Source: Gammaproteobacteria bacterium (GTDB taxonomy: Bacteria; Pseudomonadota; Gammaproteobacteria; Arenicellales; JAHEKD01). From it: a stretch of 15,668 bases of DNA. Below, in pieces: positions 1-5,969 of this stretch; the first letter of the stretch is position 1; each line of letters starts with the position of its first letter. The DNA lies in assembly GCA_024638545.1 (NCBI GenBank), contig JAHEKD010000004.1, forward strand, positions 1-15,668, in the 5' to 3' direction. The translations under genes and the position numbers were made by a program. A model generated the notes under the pieces. That model did not search any database and had not been told where the DNA came from. It worked only from the letters and a program-made list of their open reading frames with translations.

Positions 1-759
1 ACGACGAATGTCTATTTTGCCTTTGAGACGCTCAAGCCATACCAGGATCAGCTGACAGGTTTAAGGGTTTCATCGGTAGAAACCCGGGGTAAAGCCATGT
101 TGACCCGATTTGAAAATAACTGGGTTATCTATAGCCATAATCAGCTTTATGGTCGCTGGATGATCTGCCGCTATGGTAAGCTGCCAAACACTAATCGTCA
201 GCTCAGAGTGGCCATTCATAATCACCACCACTCCGCGCTGCTATACAGCGCTTCAGACATTGAGGTGCTTAAAGACGATGATTTATGCCGCCACCCGTTT
301 CTTGCAAGGTTAGGACCGGACTGCCTTGCAGCTGATATCACCCCTCGACGGATTGTTGATCGATTGCGCAGCCCGGATTTCAAAAATCGTCAGCTCGCAA
401 GCCTGCTACTTGACCAGTCTTTTATTGCCGGGCTTGGAAATTACCTGCGTGCCGAAATTTTACACTTTGCAGCCATCCATCCAAAAACAAAACCCGTAGA
501 TTGTTCACAAAAACAGCTCAACACGCTAGCAAAACTTATTATTAAATTGACAAAACGCTCTTACGCAACAGGTGGTGTTATCAATCCACCAGCGCTGGTT
601 AACGCGCTAAAATCGAATGGTAAAACACGGAAATCCCAATACCGTTTTAGTGTATATAAACGTGAAGGTTTGGATTGCTATCGCTGCGGTCAGATGATTG
701 CAAGCGTGGCCTCAGGTGGAAGGAACATCTATTTTTGTCCCGGCTGTCAGTGCTGCTGA
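1..759 (+). CDS. nei: Endonuclease VIII (Nei), 5'-truncated by window edge
   Basis: DNA glycosylase/AP lyase of the Fpg/Nei family, which excises oxidised pyrimidines in base-excision repair. The reading frame is open from base 1, so the ATG at 97 is internal; 252 residues are visible. E. coli Nei is about 263 residues, so only the N-terminus is missing, including the catalytic Pro-Glu, which cannot be checked. Nei-type signatures are visible: VETRGKAMLTRF, the stretch around SHNQLYGRW, LLYSASDIE, and the helix-two-turn-helix region LLLDQSFIAGLGNYLRAEIL. The C-terminus has a four-cysteine zinc finger (visible residues C226, C229, C246, C249, ending FCPGCQ), as Nei uses for DNA binding. The downstream gene is convergent and distant. 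The assignment to Nei rather than Fpg rests on these Nei-specific segments. Confidence 0.93.
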   Translation, partial: TTNVYFAFETLKPYQDQLTGLRVSSVETRGKAMLTRFENNWVIYSHNQLYGRWMICRYGKLPNTNRQLRVAIHNHHHSALLYSASDIEVLKDDDLCRHPFLARLGPDCLAADITPRRIVDRLRSPDFKNRQLASLLLDQSFIAGLGNYLRAEILHFAAIHPKTKPVDCSQKQLNTLAKLIIKLTKRSYATGGVINPPALVNALKSNGKTRKSQYRFSVYKREGLDCYRCGQMIASVASGGRNIYFCPGCQCC

Positions 760-780
760 TTGATTAGTTAAGATATACAC

Positions 781-1240
781 GGGTGTGTCCGGCGTCTACG
801 GGAAACGAGGGTTAGCCCGATTCCTCGCCAGACTTCGTAGCGAGACGGTTAAAGGATGCGCCCTGACTGGGTTTTATGCCAAAGGCCGGCATTATGTTAT
901 CAGCATATGTGCCGGCACAAGGGCCCGCAGGCATCGTTGAGACTATGTCGAGGACCACCCTGACCGAGTAAAATGCCGCAGGGCGTGGCAAGGGACCGTC
1001 GCAGTAGCAGGGTGGTGGGAAATGCGTATATCATCGGTCGATCTGTGCCGATGATCGATGCATGGTGGTGTTTGTCCTGGTGACCTTAGCGATATTGATG
1101 TGAGATCGCAGGGGCGTCCTGAATTGTAGCACTCATGCGCGCGATAGCGCTTCGGCTTTGCGTGCGGGTAAAGTGGCTGATATGCCGAAGGCAAAACAGT
1201 CTGCATTCTCGAACGTATAATTGAGCAGCTCAATTAAGAT
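781..1240 (+). ncRNA. Candidate structured RNA, family not recognised
   Basis: This gene-free stretch between convergent genes has no convincing reading frame on either strand but is dense in complementary segments. Pairs seen: 781-790 with 854-863 (10 bp, three G-U); 796-800 with 836-840; 806-810 with 823-827, with 800-802 able to pair to 816-818 as a pseudoknot; 885-890 with 911-916; 955-962 with 1008-1015 (perfect 8 bp); 1030-1037 with 1048-1055, extended by 1022-1025 with 1060-1063; 1089-1093 with 1105-1109; 1137-1142 with 1160-1165 (one G-U); 1218-1226 with 1228-1236. The G-U pairs work only in + strand RNA, which sets the strand. I do not see hallmark sequences of RNase P RNA, tmRNA, 6S or SRP RNA. 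A HEARO/omega-RNA-like element or a group II intron relic are possible but unproven. Boundaries are approximate and no promoter was identified. Confidence 0.4.
1218..1236. repeat. 19-base perfect palindrome
   Basis: TAATTGAGC and GCTCAATTA flank a single central A (1227), an exact 9-base inverted repeat. It lies downstream of both flanking convergent genes, so it is not an obvious promoter operator. It may be the last stem of the candidate RNA, with the innermost pairs open, or a protein-binding site. Confidence 0.7.
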
Positions 1241-1254
1241 ATCCTGCTTATTAC

Positions 1255-1280
1255 GGTGCCGGGCAGCGATAACCGGAACC
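1255..1280 (-). terminator. Weak terminator-like hairpin after the serine hydrolase gene
   Basis: 1255-1262 pairs with 1273-1280 (8 bp with one mismatch, 10-base loop), about 10 bases beyond the minus-strand gene end at 1291. No U-run follows on the minus strand, so intrinsic termination is doubtful. Confidence 0.3.
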
Positions 1281-1290
1281 TGACTGGAAC

Positions 1291-2481
1291 TTAGCGTTTT
1301 AGATATTCACCAATTGCGCGTACTGCGTTTAACGAGGATTTCAGCCTTATATCGGATACAAACTCCGGCCAGGATGATAACTTGACGACAACCAGCTGGT
1401 ACTCGATATCAACATAGACAAGCTGGCCAAAGACACCGCGGGCCATGAACGCATTACGATTAACATCCTCCACCCAGAACTGGTTTCGATAACCGCCATT
1501 TGGTGTTGCGCTGGTGTATGGCTCATGAAATAAATTATGGTCTGCCTTGTGTATCGCATTTACCCAGCTCTCAGGCACTATCTGTTTACCGTTGGCCTTG
1601 CCGCCCTGAACCAGCATCTGACCGAAACGTGCATAGTCGCGAAGACAGGCGTTGAAGCCGCCATTTGCCAGACCGTAACCGACTGAATCGACAGTAAAAA
1701 AGGCGCTTTCTTCACAGCCTAGCGGCTGCCAGAGTTCACGGCTGACAAGCTCCGGTAATTTGTACTGTGTAATGCGCTCGAGGCAATGAGCGAGGACGTC
1801 GGTTTCAATTGAGCGATAGGTAAAGAGTTCACCATGCGGGCGCACAGTTTCAGTCAGCGACAGAATTTGCTCCCAAATGGATACCGGGGCCGTCACACCA
1901 TGCGGAGCGGATTTCCAGCCACTGGCTATATCAGTCATTGCGATATCAGAGTCCAGGGCTTCATAATCCTCGATGTAACGTACACCGGTGGTCATGTCCA
2001 TCACCTGCTGAACCGATGCCTCTTTCCAGCCCGTCCATTCAAGTTCAGGCAGATAATCCGTGACGGGTTTTTGCGGATCCAGCAGACCTTTACCAATTAA
2101 AACAGCTGCTGCTGTTCCAACAATGGATTTAGACACGGATTGTGACAGGTGCAGGGTACGCTCAGTCATATTGTTGAAATACCGTTCATAAATGATTTCA
2201 CCACCATACATGACAATAAAACCGTCCGTGTAGCTGCGTTCCACCCATTTTTTGAGGGTGGTAAGGTGGCCATCACCGCCATGAAATTCGACGTGATTCA
2301 AATCAAATAATCGCCTTGGAATCTGCCAGGTATTGCCCTTGCCGCACCATACCTCTGCAGTGGGCACAAGTTGACGCACATTTTGAAAGGACCAGCGGTT
2401 CCATGGGGCCCTGTCCCAGTCCTGACGAGGTACCCTGTATTCAATCGGGATCGGAAACCCTTTCATAATATGAGTTGTCAT
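1291..2481 (-). CDS. Class-C beta-lactamase-family serine hydrolase (6-aminohexanoate-dimer hydrolase type)
   Basis: A 396-residue penicillin-binding-protein-fold hydrolase, the fold shared by class C beta-lactamases, esterases and NylB-type amide hydrolases. The nucleophile motif SxxK is S115-V-S-K118, within HLSQSVSKSIVGTAA. The DMTTGVRYIEDY segment near residue 162 and the second-motif tyrosine (Y222-R-S224, GELFTYRSIETDVL) match the NylB branch. The third motif is not a classic KTG; MARGVFGQ near residue 346 sits in its place. No signal peptide is visible, so it is probably cytosolic. The ATG at 2481 is preceded on the minus strand by GGAACAGG at suitable spacing. The substrate cannot be told from sequence; a carboxylesterase or amidase is as likely as true nylon-oligomer hydrolysis. 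It lies 262 bases downstream of the HD-domain gene on the same strand. Confidence 0.85.
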   Translation of the reverse strand: MTTHIMKGFPIPIEYRVPRQDWDRAPWNRWSFQNVRQLVPTAEVWCGKGNTWQIPRRLFDLNHVEFHGGDGHLTTLKKWVERSYTDGFIVMYGGEIIYERYFNNMTERTLHLSQSVSKSIVGTAAAVLIGKGLLDPQKPVTDYLPELEWTGWKEASVQQVMDMTTGVRYIEDYEALDSDIAMTDIASGWKSAPHGVTAPVSIWEQILSLTETVRPHGELFTYRSIETDVLAHCLERITQYKLPELVSRELWQPLGCEESAFFTVDSVGYGLANGGFNACLRDYARFGQMLVQGGKANGKQIVPESWVNAIHKADHNLFHEPYTSATPNGGYRNQFWVEDVNRNAFMARGVFGQLVYVDIEYQLVVVKLSSWPEFVSDIRLKSSLNAVRAIGEYLKR

Positions 2482-2496
2482 ATTGATACCTGTTCC

Positions 2497-2510
2497 TTAA
2501 ATTAATTTAA
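2497..2510. promoter_or_regulatory. 14-base AT palindrome upstream of serine hydrolase gene
   Basis: TTAAATTAATTTAA is a perfect palindrome directly upstream of the ribosome-binding site of the minus-strand gene starting at 2481. Its position suits an operator or an AT-rich promoter element. The remaining bases to 2743 contain only a small dyad (2577-2582 with 2588-2593, five-base loop) and no credible gene. Confidence 0.4.
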
Positions 2511-2743
2511 ACATCCCACTCGGCCTTGAATATCTTATGGTGCTGTGCACTGCCCGCATGCAGACGCATTCAGTCGAAATTGCCAAACAATTTACGCCTC
2601 AGGAATGATGTTCAGGTCAGGAGTCTAACGTTCCAATTAAATGTGGACAACCCCATATCAGGCACTACCTGCCAGTATACGGTAAAGCATCCTGGAAATA
2701 GAGGCGCTGGTCTACCTGACATCACATGAATGTCATCAGGATA

Positions 2744-3286
2744 TCAGCCATCATATTTTTTTGCGAAAGCATCGCGAAGCAGTATGTAAAATGCGTCCTC
2801 ATCAATACCTGTTTCAACACCCAGCTCGTTGATCGCGGTAATTACATGGGTTCGATCTATTTTGGCGGCGAAACTTTTATCTTTATGAACCTTTTTACGA
2901 ATCGACTTGGGCTTCATATTGCCATAGTTGCCAACCATCTTCATGTAGGCATACAGCAGGCCGCTGAATTCATCACAGGCAAACAGTGTTTTGGCCAGCA
3001 AAGTCGGACGTGGCGAATCGATGTCGATATGACCAACGATGGCGGTAATGACTTCATCACCAACGCCCAGTTCGCTTTGCAGCTGATCGTAACGGTGGGG
3101 ATGTTCCTGCGGCCATTGATCGTAATCCCAGTCATGCACAAGTCCGGTAACATAGTAAATTTCCCGGTCATCGACATTTAAATGTTCGGCGACGGCTTCC
3201 ATTGCCGTGCCGACCATCTGTGCATGATGTCGCTGGTATTCATCTTTCACATAGGTGTGTAAAAATTCTGTCGCCTTCTCGCGCAT
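2744..3286 (-). CDS. HD-domain phosphohydrolase (COG2316-like)
   Basis: A 180-residue protein of the HD superfamily, metal-dependent phosphohydrolases that often act on nucleotides or related phosphate esters. Ordered ligands are visible: His20/His21 (RHHAQMVGTAM), His51-Asp52 (GLVHDWDYDQ), His86 (VGHIDID) and Asp105 (CDEFSGLLYA). Length and order resemble the stand-alone predicted HD hydrolases of COG2316, whose substrate is not established. There is no signal peptide or membrane segment, so it is cytosolic. A promoter with a perfect TTGACA lies upstream at 3316-3344. No clear Shine-Dalgarno sequence precedes the ATG at 3286. It is divergent from the aldo/keto reductase gene. Confidence 0.85.
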   Translation of the reverse strand: MREKATEFLHTYVKDEYQRHHAQMVGTAMEAVAEHLNVDDREIYYVTGLVHDWDYDQWPQEHPHRYDQLQSELGVGDEVITAIVGHIDIDSPRPTLLAKTLFACDEFSGLLYAYMKMVGNYGNMKPKSIRKKVHKDKSFAAKIDRTHVITAINELGVETGIDEDAFYILLRDAFAKKYDG

Positions 3287-3315
3287 AATAATTTTGTACT
3301 TTGCGTGTGCTGCCT

Positions 3316-3344
3316 AGCGTATTCATTCAGTGCTCAACTGTCAA
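3316..3344 (-). promoter_or_regulatory. Sigma70-type promoter for the HD-domain gene
   Basis: Minus strand: TTGACA (3344-3339), a 17-base spacer, then TACGCT (3321-3316). Predicted start near 3309, leaving a leader of about 23 bases before the ATG at 3286. The -35 is perfect and the -10 matches three of six. Confidence 0.5.
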
Positions 3345-3362
3345 TGAAATTAGCGTTATAAT
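3334..3362 (+). promoter_or_regulatory. Promoter for the aldo/keto reductase gene, overlapping the divergent promoter
   Basis: A perfect -10 TATAAT is at 3357-3362, with a weak -35 TCAACT at 3334-3339 (17-base spacer). The start of transcription would fall at about 3368-3370, practically on the start codon (GTG 3369/ATG 3372). The -35 overlaps that of the divergent gene. Confidence 0.5.
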
Positions 3363-3371
3363 AATAGTGTG

Positions 3372-4316
3372 ATGAAAAAGCTTTTTAAATCTTCCAGACG
3401 GGGATTTCTGCTTAATGCCGCTGCATTGAGCGCTGCCGGTATTGTCAATCCAGGTGCTGCATTTGCTGATGATGCCGCTATCACCAGTCCAACAATCACT
3501 AAAGCGATTCCGTCCACCGGTGAGCAGGTGCCGGTAATCGGCATGGGTACCTGGGTCACATTCGACATTGGCCACGAGCCGAGTTTACGTGATGCCCAAT
3601 GTGAAGTGTTAAACAAGTTTTTTGAGCTTGGCGGGCGAATCATTGATTCGTCTCCCATGTATGGCTATTCAGAAAGCGTGATTGGTTACTGTCTGAAAAA
3701 AACCGGTAAATCCAAGTTGTTTTCTGCAACCAAGGTCTGGACGCCCTTTCAGAACCTGGGTTTATCCCAGATTGAGAACTCCTATCAATTATGGGGGCTT
3801 GATACTTTTGATCTCTATCAGGTTCATAATCTGGTTGCGTTTGAGAAGCACATGGAAACCCTGCTTGAGATGAAAGCGAATAATCAACTGCGCTACATTG
3901 GCGTAACCACATCGCACGGCAGGCGGCATGACGATCTGGAAAAATTGATCCTCAAAGCACCGATTGATTTTGTCCAGCTGACTTACAATGTACTTGACCG
4001 GCAGGCCGAAAGCCGGCTTTTACCGGCAGCGCAGGAGCGTGGACTCGGTGTCATGATTAACCGGCCTTTCAGGCGCGCACAGCTATTTAACAAGTATGCC
4101 CATCATCCACTGCCTGAATGGATCAGCGAATTTGACTGTGAAAACTGGGCACAGTTTTTTCTGAAATTTGTTGTGTCTCATCCTGCTGTAACCTGTGCAA
4201 TTCCAGCTACCAGCCAGCTGCCGCACCTGCTTGAGAATATGGGCGCACAGCGCGGTCGATTACCTGACCGGGCAATGCGTAAAAAAATGACGGACTATAT
4301 TGAAAAACTGGCATGA
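3372..4316 (+). CDS. Tat-exported aldo/keto reductase
   Basis: An NAD(P)H-type oxidoreductase of the aldo/keto reductase TIM-barrel superfamily, 314 residues from the ATG at 3372; a GTG at 3369 would add one. The N-terminus is a twin-arginine signal: SRRGFL at residues 8-13, a hydrophobic stretch, and an AFA cleavage motif at about 30-32. Folded, cofactor-loaded export to the periplasm is therefore expected. The catalytic tetrad is visible as Asp92 and Tyr97 (IIDSSPMYGYSES), Lys121 (ATKVWTP) and His152 (YQVHN). ITRPF-type cofactor residues appear as INRPFRRAQLF. No Shine-Dalgarno sequence is visible and a -10 box ends only nine bases before the ATG, so translation may be leaderless. Periplasmic members of this superfamily with Tat signals are known, but the substrate cannot be inferred. 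Confidence 0.88.
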   Translation: MKKLFKSSRRGFLLNAAALSAAGIVNPGAAFADDAAITSPTITKAIPSTGEQVPVIGMGTWVTFDIGHEPSLRDAQCEVLNKFFELGGRIIDSSPMYGYSESVIGYCLKKTGKSKLFSATKVWTPFQNLGLSQIENSYQLWGLDTFDLYQVHNLVAFEKHMETLLEMKANNQLRYIGVTTSHGRRHDDLEKLILKAPIDFVQLTYNVLDRQAESRLLPAAQERGLGVMINRPFRRAQLFNKYAHHPLPEWISEFDCENWAQFFLKFVVSHPAVTCAIPATSQLPHLLENMGAQRGRLPDRAMRKKMTDYIEKLA

Positions 4317-4323
4317 TTTATCA

Positions 4324-4336
4324 GCAGATAATCTGC
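4324..4336. repeat. 13-base palindrome GCAGATAATCTGC
   Basis: An exact inverted repeat around a central A (4330), eight bases after the aldo/keto reductase stop and upstream of the 83-aa gene. Its first ten bases (GCAGATAATC) recur at 7802-7811. It is too tight for a hairpin, so a protein-binding site is more likely. Confidence 0.45.
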
Positions 4337-4395
4337 CCGCAAAGACAACCTAACAATATATGGAACGACAGATCGCTTAGCATGGAGAAGTTGAA

Positions 4396-4647
4396 ATGGC
4401 TGATAAAAAAACTATTGTCGAGGTCTTTACACCAAAACCGAATTTGACGATATACAGAGATACTTATTTGAGATGTGAGCTGATCTGCAGGGAGGATGAT
4501 GAAAAAGCGAGATTAAAAATCATTTCGGTGCATACGGGCAGTGGCGGGCTGCTCTCTGATTTAACGGCCGAGCGTGTAGATGAGATTATCCTGGTTGATA
4601 ACGATGATGTTTTTTACAGCCTTGCACAAATGAAGCAGTTTTTATGA
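4396..4647 (+). CDS. Hypothetical 83-aa protein
   Basis: I do not recognise this family. The ATG has a good ribosome-binding site (GGAG at 4384-4387, eight-base spacing), which supports it as a real gene. The protein is small, mildly acidic and charged, with no signal peptide, membrane segment or cysteine cluster (only two Cys, in LRCELICRED). A beta-rich alternation is suggested by TIVEVFTP, LRCELICRE, ARLKIISVHT and VDEIILVDNDDVFYS. It sits between the aldo/keto reductase gene and a small exported protein in the same direction, with gaps of 79 and 45 bases, so co-transcription is possible. Confidence 0.7.
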   Translation: MADKKTIVEVFTPKPNLTIYRDTYLRCELICREDDEKARLKIISVHTGSGGLLSDLTAERVDEIILVDNDDVFYSLAQMKQFL

Positions 4648-4692
4648 AATCGGGTTTATTAACGAATTGAATGCACAAGAAATAGTCTGATC

Positions 4693-5019
4693 TTGAACAA
4701 TAACAGGATATTTAAGCAAATAAATACGGGTTTTTTTATACTCCTGTGCACGCTTGTCTTTTCTGTCAGCGCCATGGCTGAGAATGTTTGCTACTACCCT
4801 GAGGGTTGCGATATTATTTCTTCTGAATTTTCTACCGGTGGCGGTAAAAGGGCGTTTTACATAATGGAACTGGACTGCAGGCGTAAGGATGGCTCAATTG
4901 TAAAATATATTGATGTTGAATTCTCTGTGACCGGTATGCTCAATATGGGCAGAATTACTGTGCCAAGAAAAATTGTTTTTAAGGAACACAGCAAGGACGA
5001 ACTTGAGTGTGATTATTAG
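4693..5019 (+). CDS. Small exported hypothetical protein, TTG start
   Basis: 108 residues, family not recognised. The N-terminus is a Sec signal peptide: basic start (NNNRIFKQ), hydrophobic core at about 13-27, and an AMA motif before residue 30. A mature periplasmic protein of about 79 residues is expected, with four cysteines (C33, C39, C62, C106) that could form two disulfides. The start is uncertain: TTG at 4693 is the best placed in-frame codon, CTG 4687 and ATT 4666 are alternatives, and none has a strong Shine-Dalgarno sequence. The next in-frame ATG (residue 28) would delete the signal peptide. A hairpin follows the stop. Confidence 0.6.
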   Translation: MNNNRIFKQINTGFFILLCTLVFSVSAMAENVCYYPEGCDIISSEFSTGGGKRAFYIMELDCRRKDGSIVKYIDVEFSVTGMLNMGRITVPRKIVFKEHSKDELECDY

Positions 5020-5027
5020 CCAGTGTG

Positions 5028-5062
5028 CTAGCCCGCATTTCTCACCGGGCTAGGTTGCCCGG
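5028..5062. terminator. Hairpin pair between convergent genes
   Basis: CTAGCCCG (5028-5035) pairs perfectly with CGGGCTAG (5046-5053) over a 10-base loop. An alternative stem pairs 5045-5050 (CCGGGC) with 5057-5062 (GCCCGG). The two are mutually exclusive. The minus-strand gene's stop codon (5052-5050) lies inside the stem. Neither strand has a U-tract, so termination may be weak or Rho-assisted. Confidence 0.45.
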
Positions 5063-5838
5063 CCGTAAAAACCAATGCGTTCTTCATCCGAAAACACAAC
5101 AGCGGGCCTTTGATAGTAGGAAAATACTGTAATTATCCGTTCCTTCCTGCCCACGACAGGCGTTACACGATGTGCGGTGTACCTGCCTCTAAAGACATTC
5201 AAAGTACCTGCACCCTGCCTTAATGATTTTACCTGCTTATCCTGATTGTTAAGCAGTTTTGCGACACCGGCATAGTTGGGGTCACTGTCTGTTCGCAGTC
5301 CAGTTCGATATTGGAACACCCCTCCTTGGTCGGGTGACTGCAGCAGCAACGTCGTAGTAAATTCTGAGCGATCAAAATGCCAGTTCAATGCCTGACCCTG
5401 CCTGTAAGCCATAACGTTAAGCCGGGCCAACGGATCAGCCATAGTGAAAAGCTGTTTTTTTTCCATCACGGTAGCAAGGAAATCAGCGAAAGCAGGCCAC
5501 TCATACAGCTTGATTAATACGCTGTCCTTTATCTGATCTGCACAGATCGTGTGATGGGAGGTCAGGCATTGCGTTAATGCACGATGGCTTGGGTCGAGGT
5601 CAGGAATAGATTTTTCAAAATAAATATTATGGTTACGTTGGTGCAAAAAAGAGGATCTATCCAGGACCGGTTTAACTTCCCCGATCGCCTTGTCAATGGC
5701 CTGTGGGGTCAGGAAACCATCAAGATTAAACATACCGTGCGCATGCAGTTCCTGTTTACAACGCTCTATCAGATCGATGCCCTCGGGGTCATTCAGCCGG
5801 TTTATCGGAAACCGCTCCAGATCAATAACTTTATTCAT
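5050..5838 (-). CDS. Fe(II)/2-oxoglutarate-dependent oxygenase (HalD/BesD- and ArpA-like branch)
   Basis: A 262-residue non-haem iron dioxygenase-type enzyme. The facial triad is visible as His154-x-Asp156 (LNWHFDRSEFTTTLLLQ) and His223 (RYTAHRVTPV). Arg231 or Arg234 (GRKERIITVFSY) is placed to bind the 2-oxoglutarate carboxylate. GGVFQYRTGLR and the DPNYAGV segment resemble the family that includes the amino-acid halogenases of the BesD/HalD group. Those halogenases replace the Asp by Gly; here the Asp is kept, so hydroxylation rather than chlorination is expected. The substrate is unknown. No signal peptide is present. The start at 5838 has GAGG upstream on the minus strand, about ten bases away. 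It lies downstream of the dehalogenase gene on the same strand, separated by 131 bases with a large dyad. Confidence 0.85.
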   Translation of the reverse strand: MNKVIDLERFPINRLNDPEGIDLIERCKQELHAHGMFNLDGFLTPQAIDKAIGEVKPVLDRSSFLHQRNHNIYFEKSIPDLDPSHRALTQCLTSHHTICADQIKDSVLIKLYEWPAFADFLATVMEKKQLFTMADPLARLNVMAYRQGQALNWHFDRSEFTTTLLLQSPDQGGVFQYRTGLRTDSDPNYAGVAKLLNNQDKQVKSLRQGAGTLNVFRGRYTAHRVTPVVGRKERIITVFSYYQRPAVVFSDEERIGFYGRAT

Positions 5839-5922
5839 CTTTTTGGCGCCTCGAATTGCAAATTGCGATGGTAGCTGCTGGATGAAACACTATCAAGGAC
5901 GATGAAAAATCTTAAGGTCATT

Positions 5923-5966
5923 CGTGGATCACCCCCTTTCGGGTCGTCTTGTTGATGCGATCCACG
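5923..5966. repeat. Dyad CGTGGATC / GATCCACG after the dehalogenase gene
   Basis: 5923-5930 and 5959-5966 are perfectly complementary, with an inner pair ACCC (5931-5934) / GGGT (5941-5944). It lies three bases beyond the dehalogenase stop on the minus strand and upstream of the oxygenase gene. A terminator is possible, but no U-run follows on either strand. Confidence 0.45.
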
Positions 5967-5969
5967 TAA

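Noticed and set aside
783..800. GTGTGTCCGGC near 783 resembles a group II intron 5' end.
   Set aside because: I could not find a domain V hairpin or intron-encoded protein downstream, so the resemblance alone does not support an intron.
1041..1064. A + strand frame reading CADDRCMV, like the YADD motif of reverse transcriptases.
   Set aside because: The surrounding frame has no other reverse-transcriptase motif and is not open over a useful length. The bases are better explained by the hairpin 1030-1037/1048-1055.
943..1233. A 96-codon minus-strand open frame in the gene-free gap.
   Set aside because: Its composition (many Ser, Arg, His, Pro, Cys) shows no domain, it lacks a plausible ribosome-binding site, and it overlaps the stem-rich region.
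2526..2729. A 67-codon + strand frame between the hydrolase and HD-domain genes.
   Set aside because: There is no ribosome-binding site or recognisable domain, and the strand is opposite to both neighbours. It reads as noise in an upstream region.
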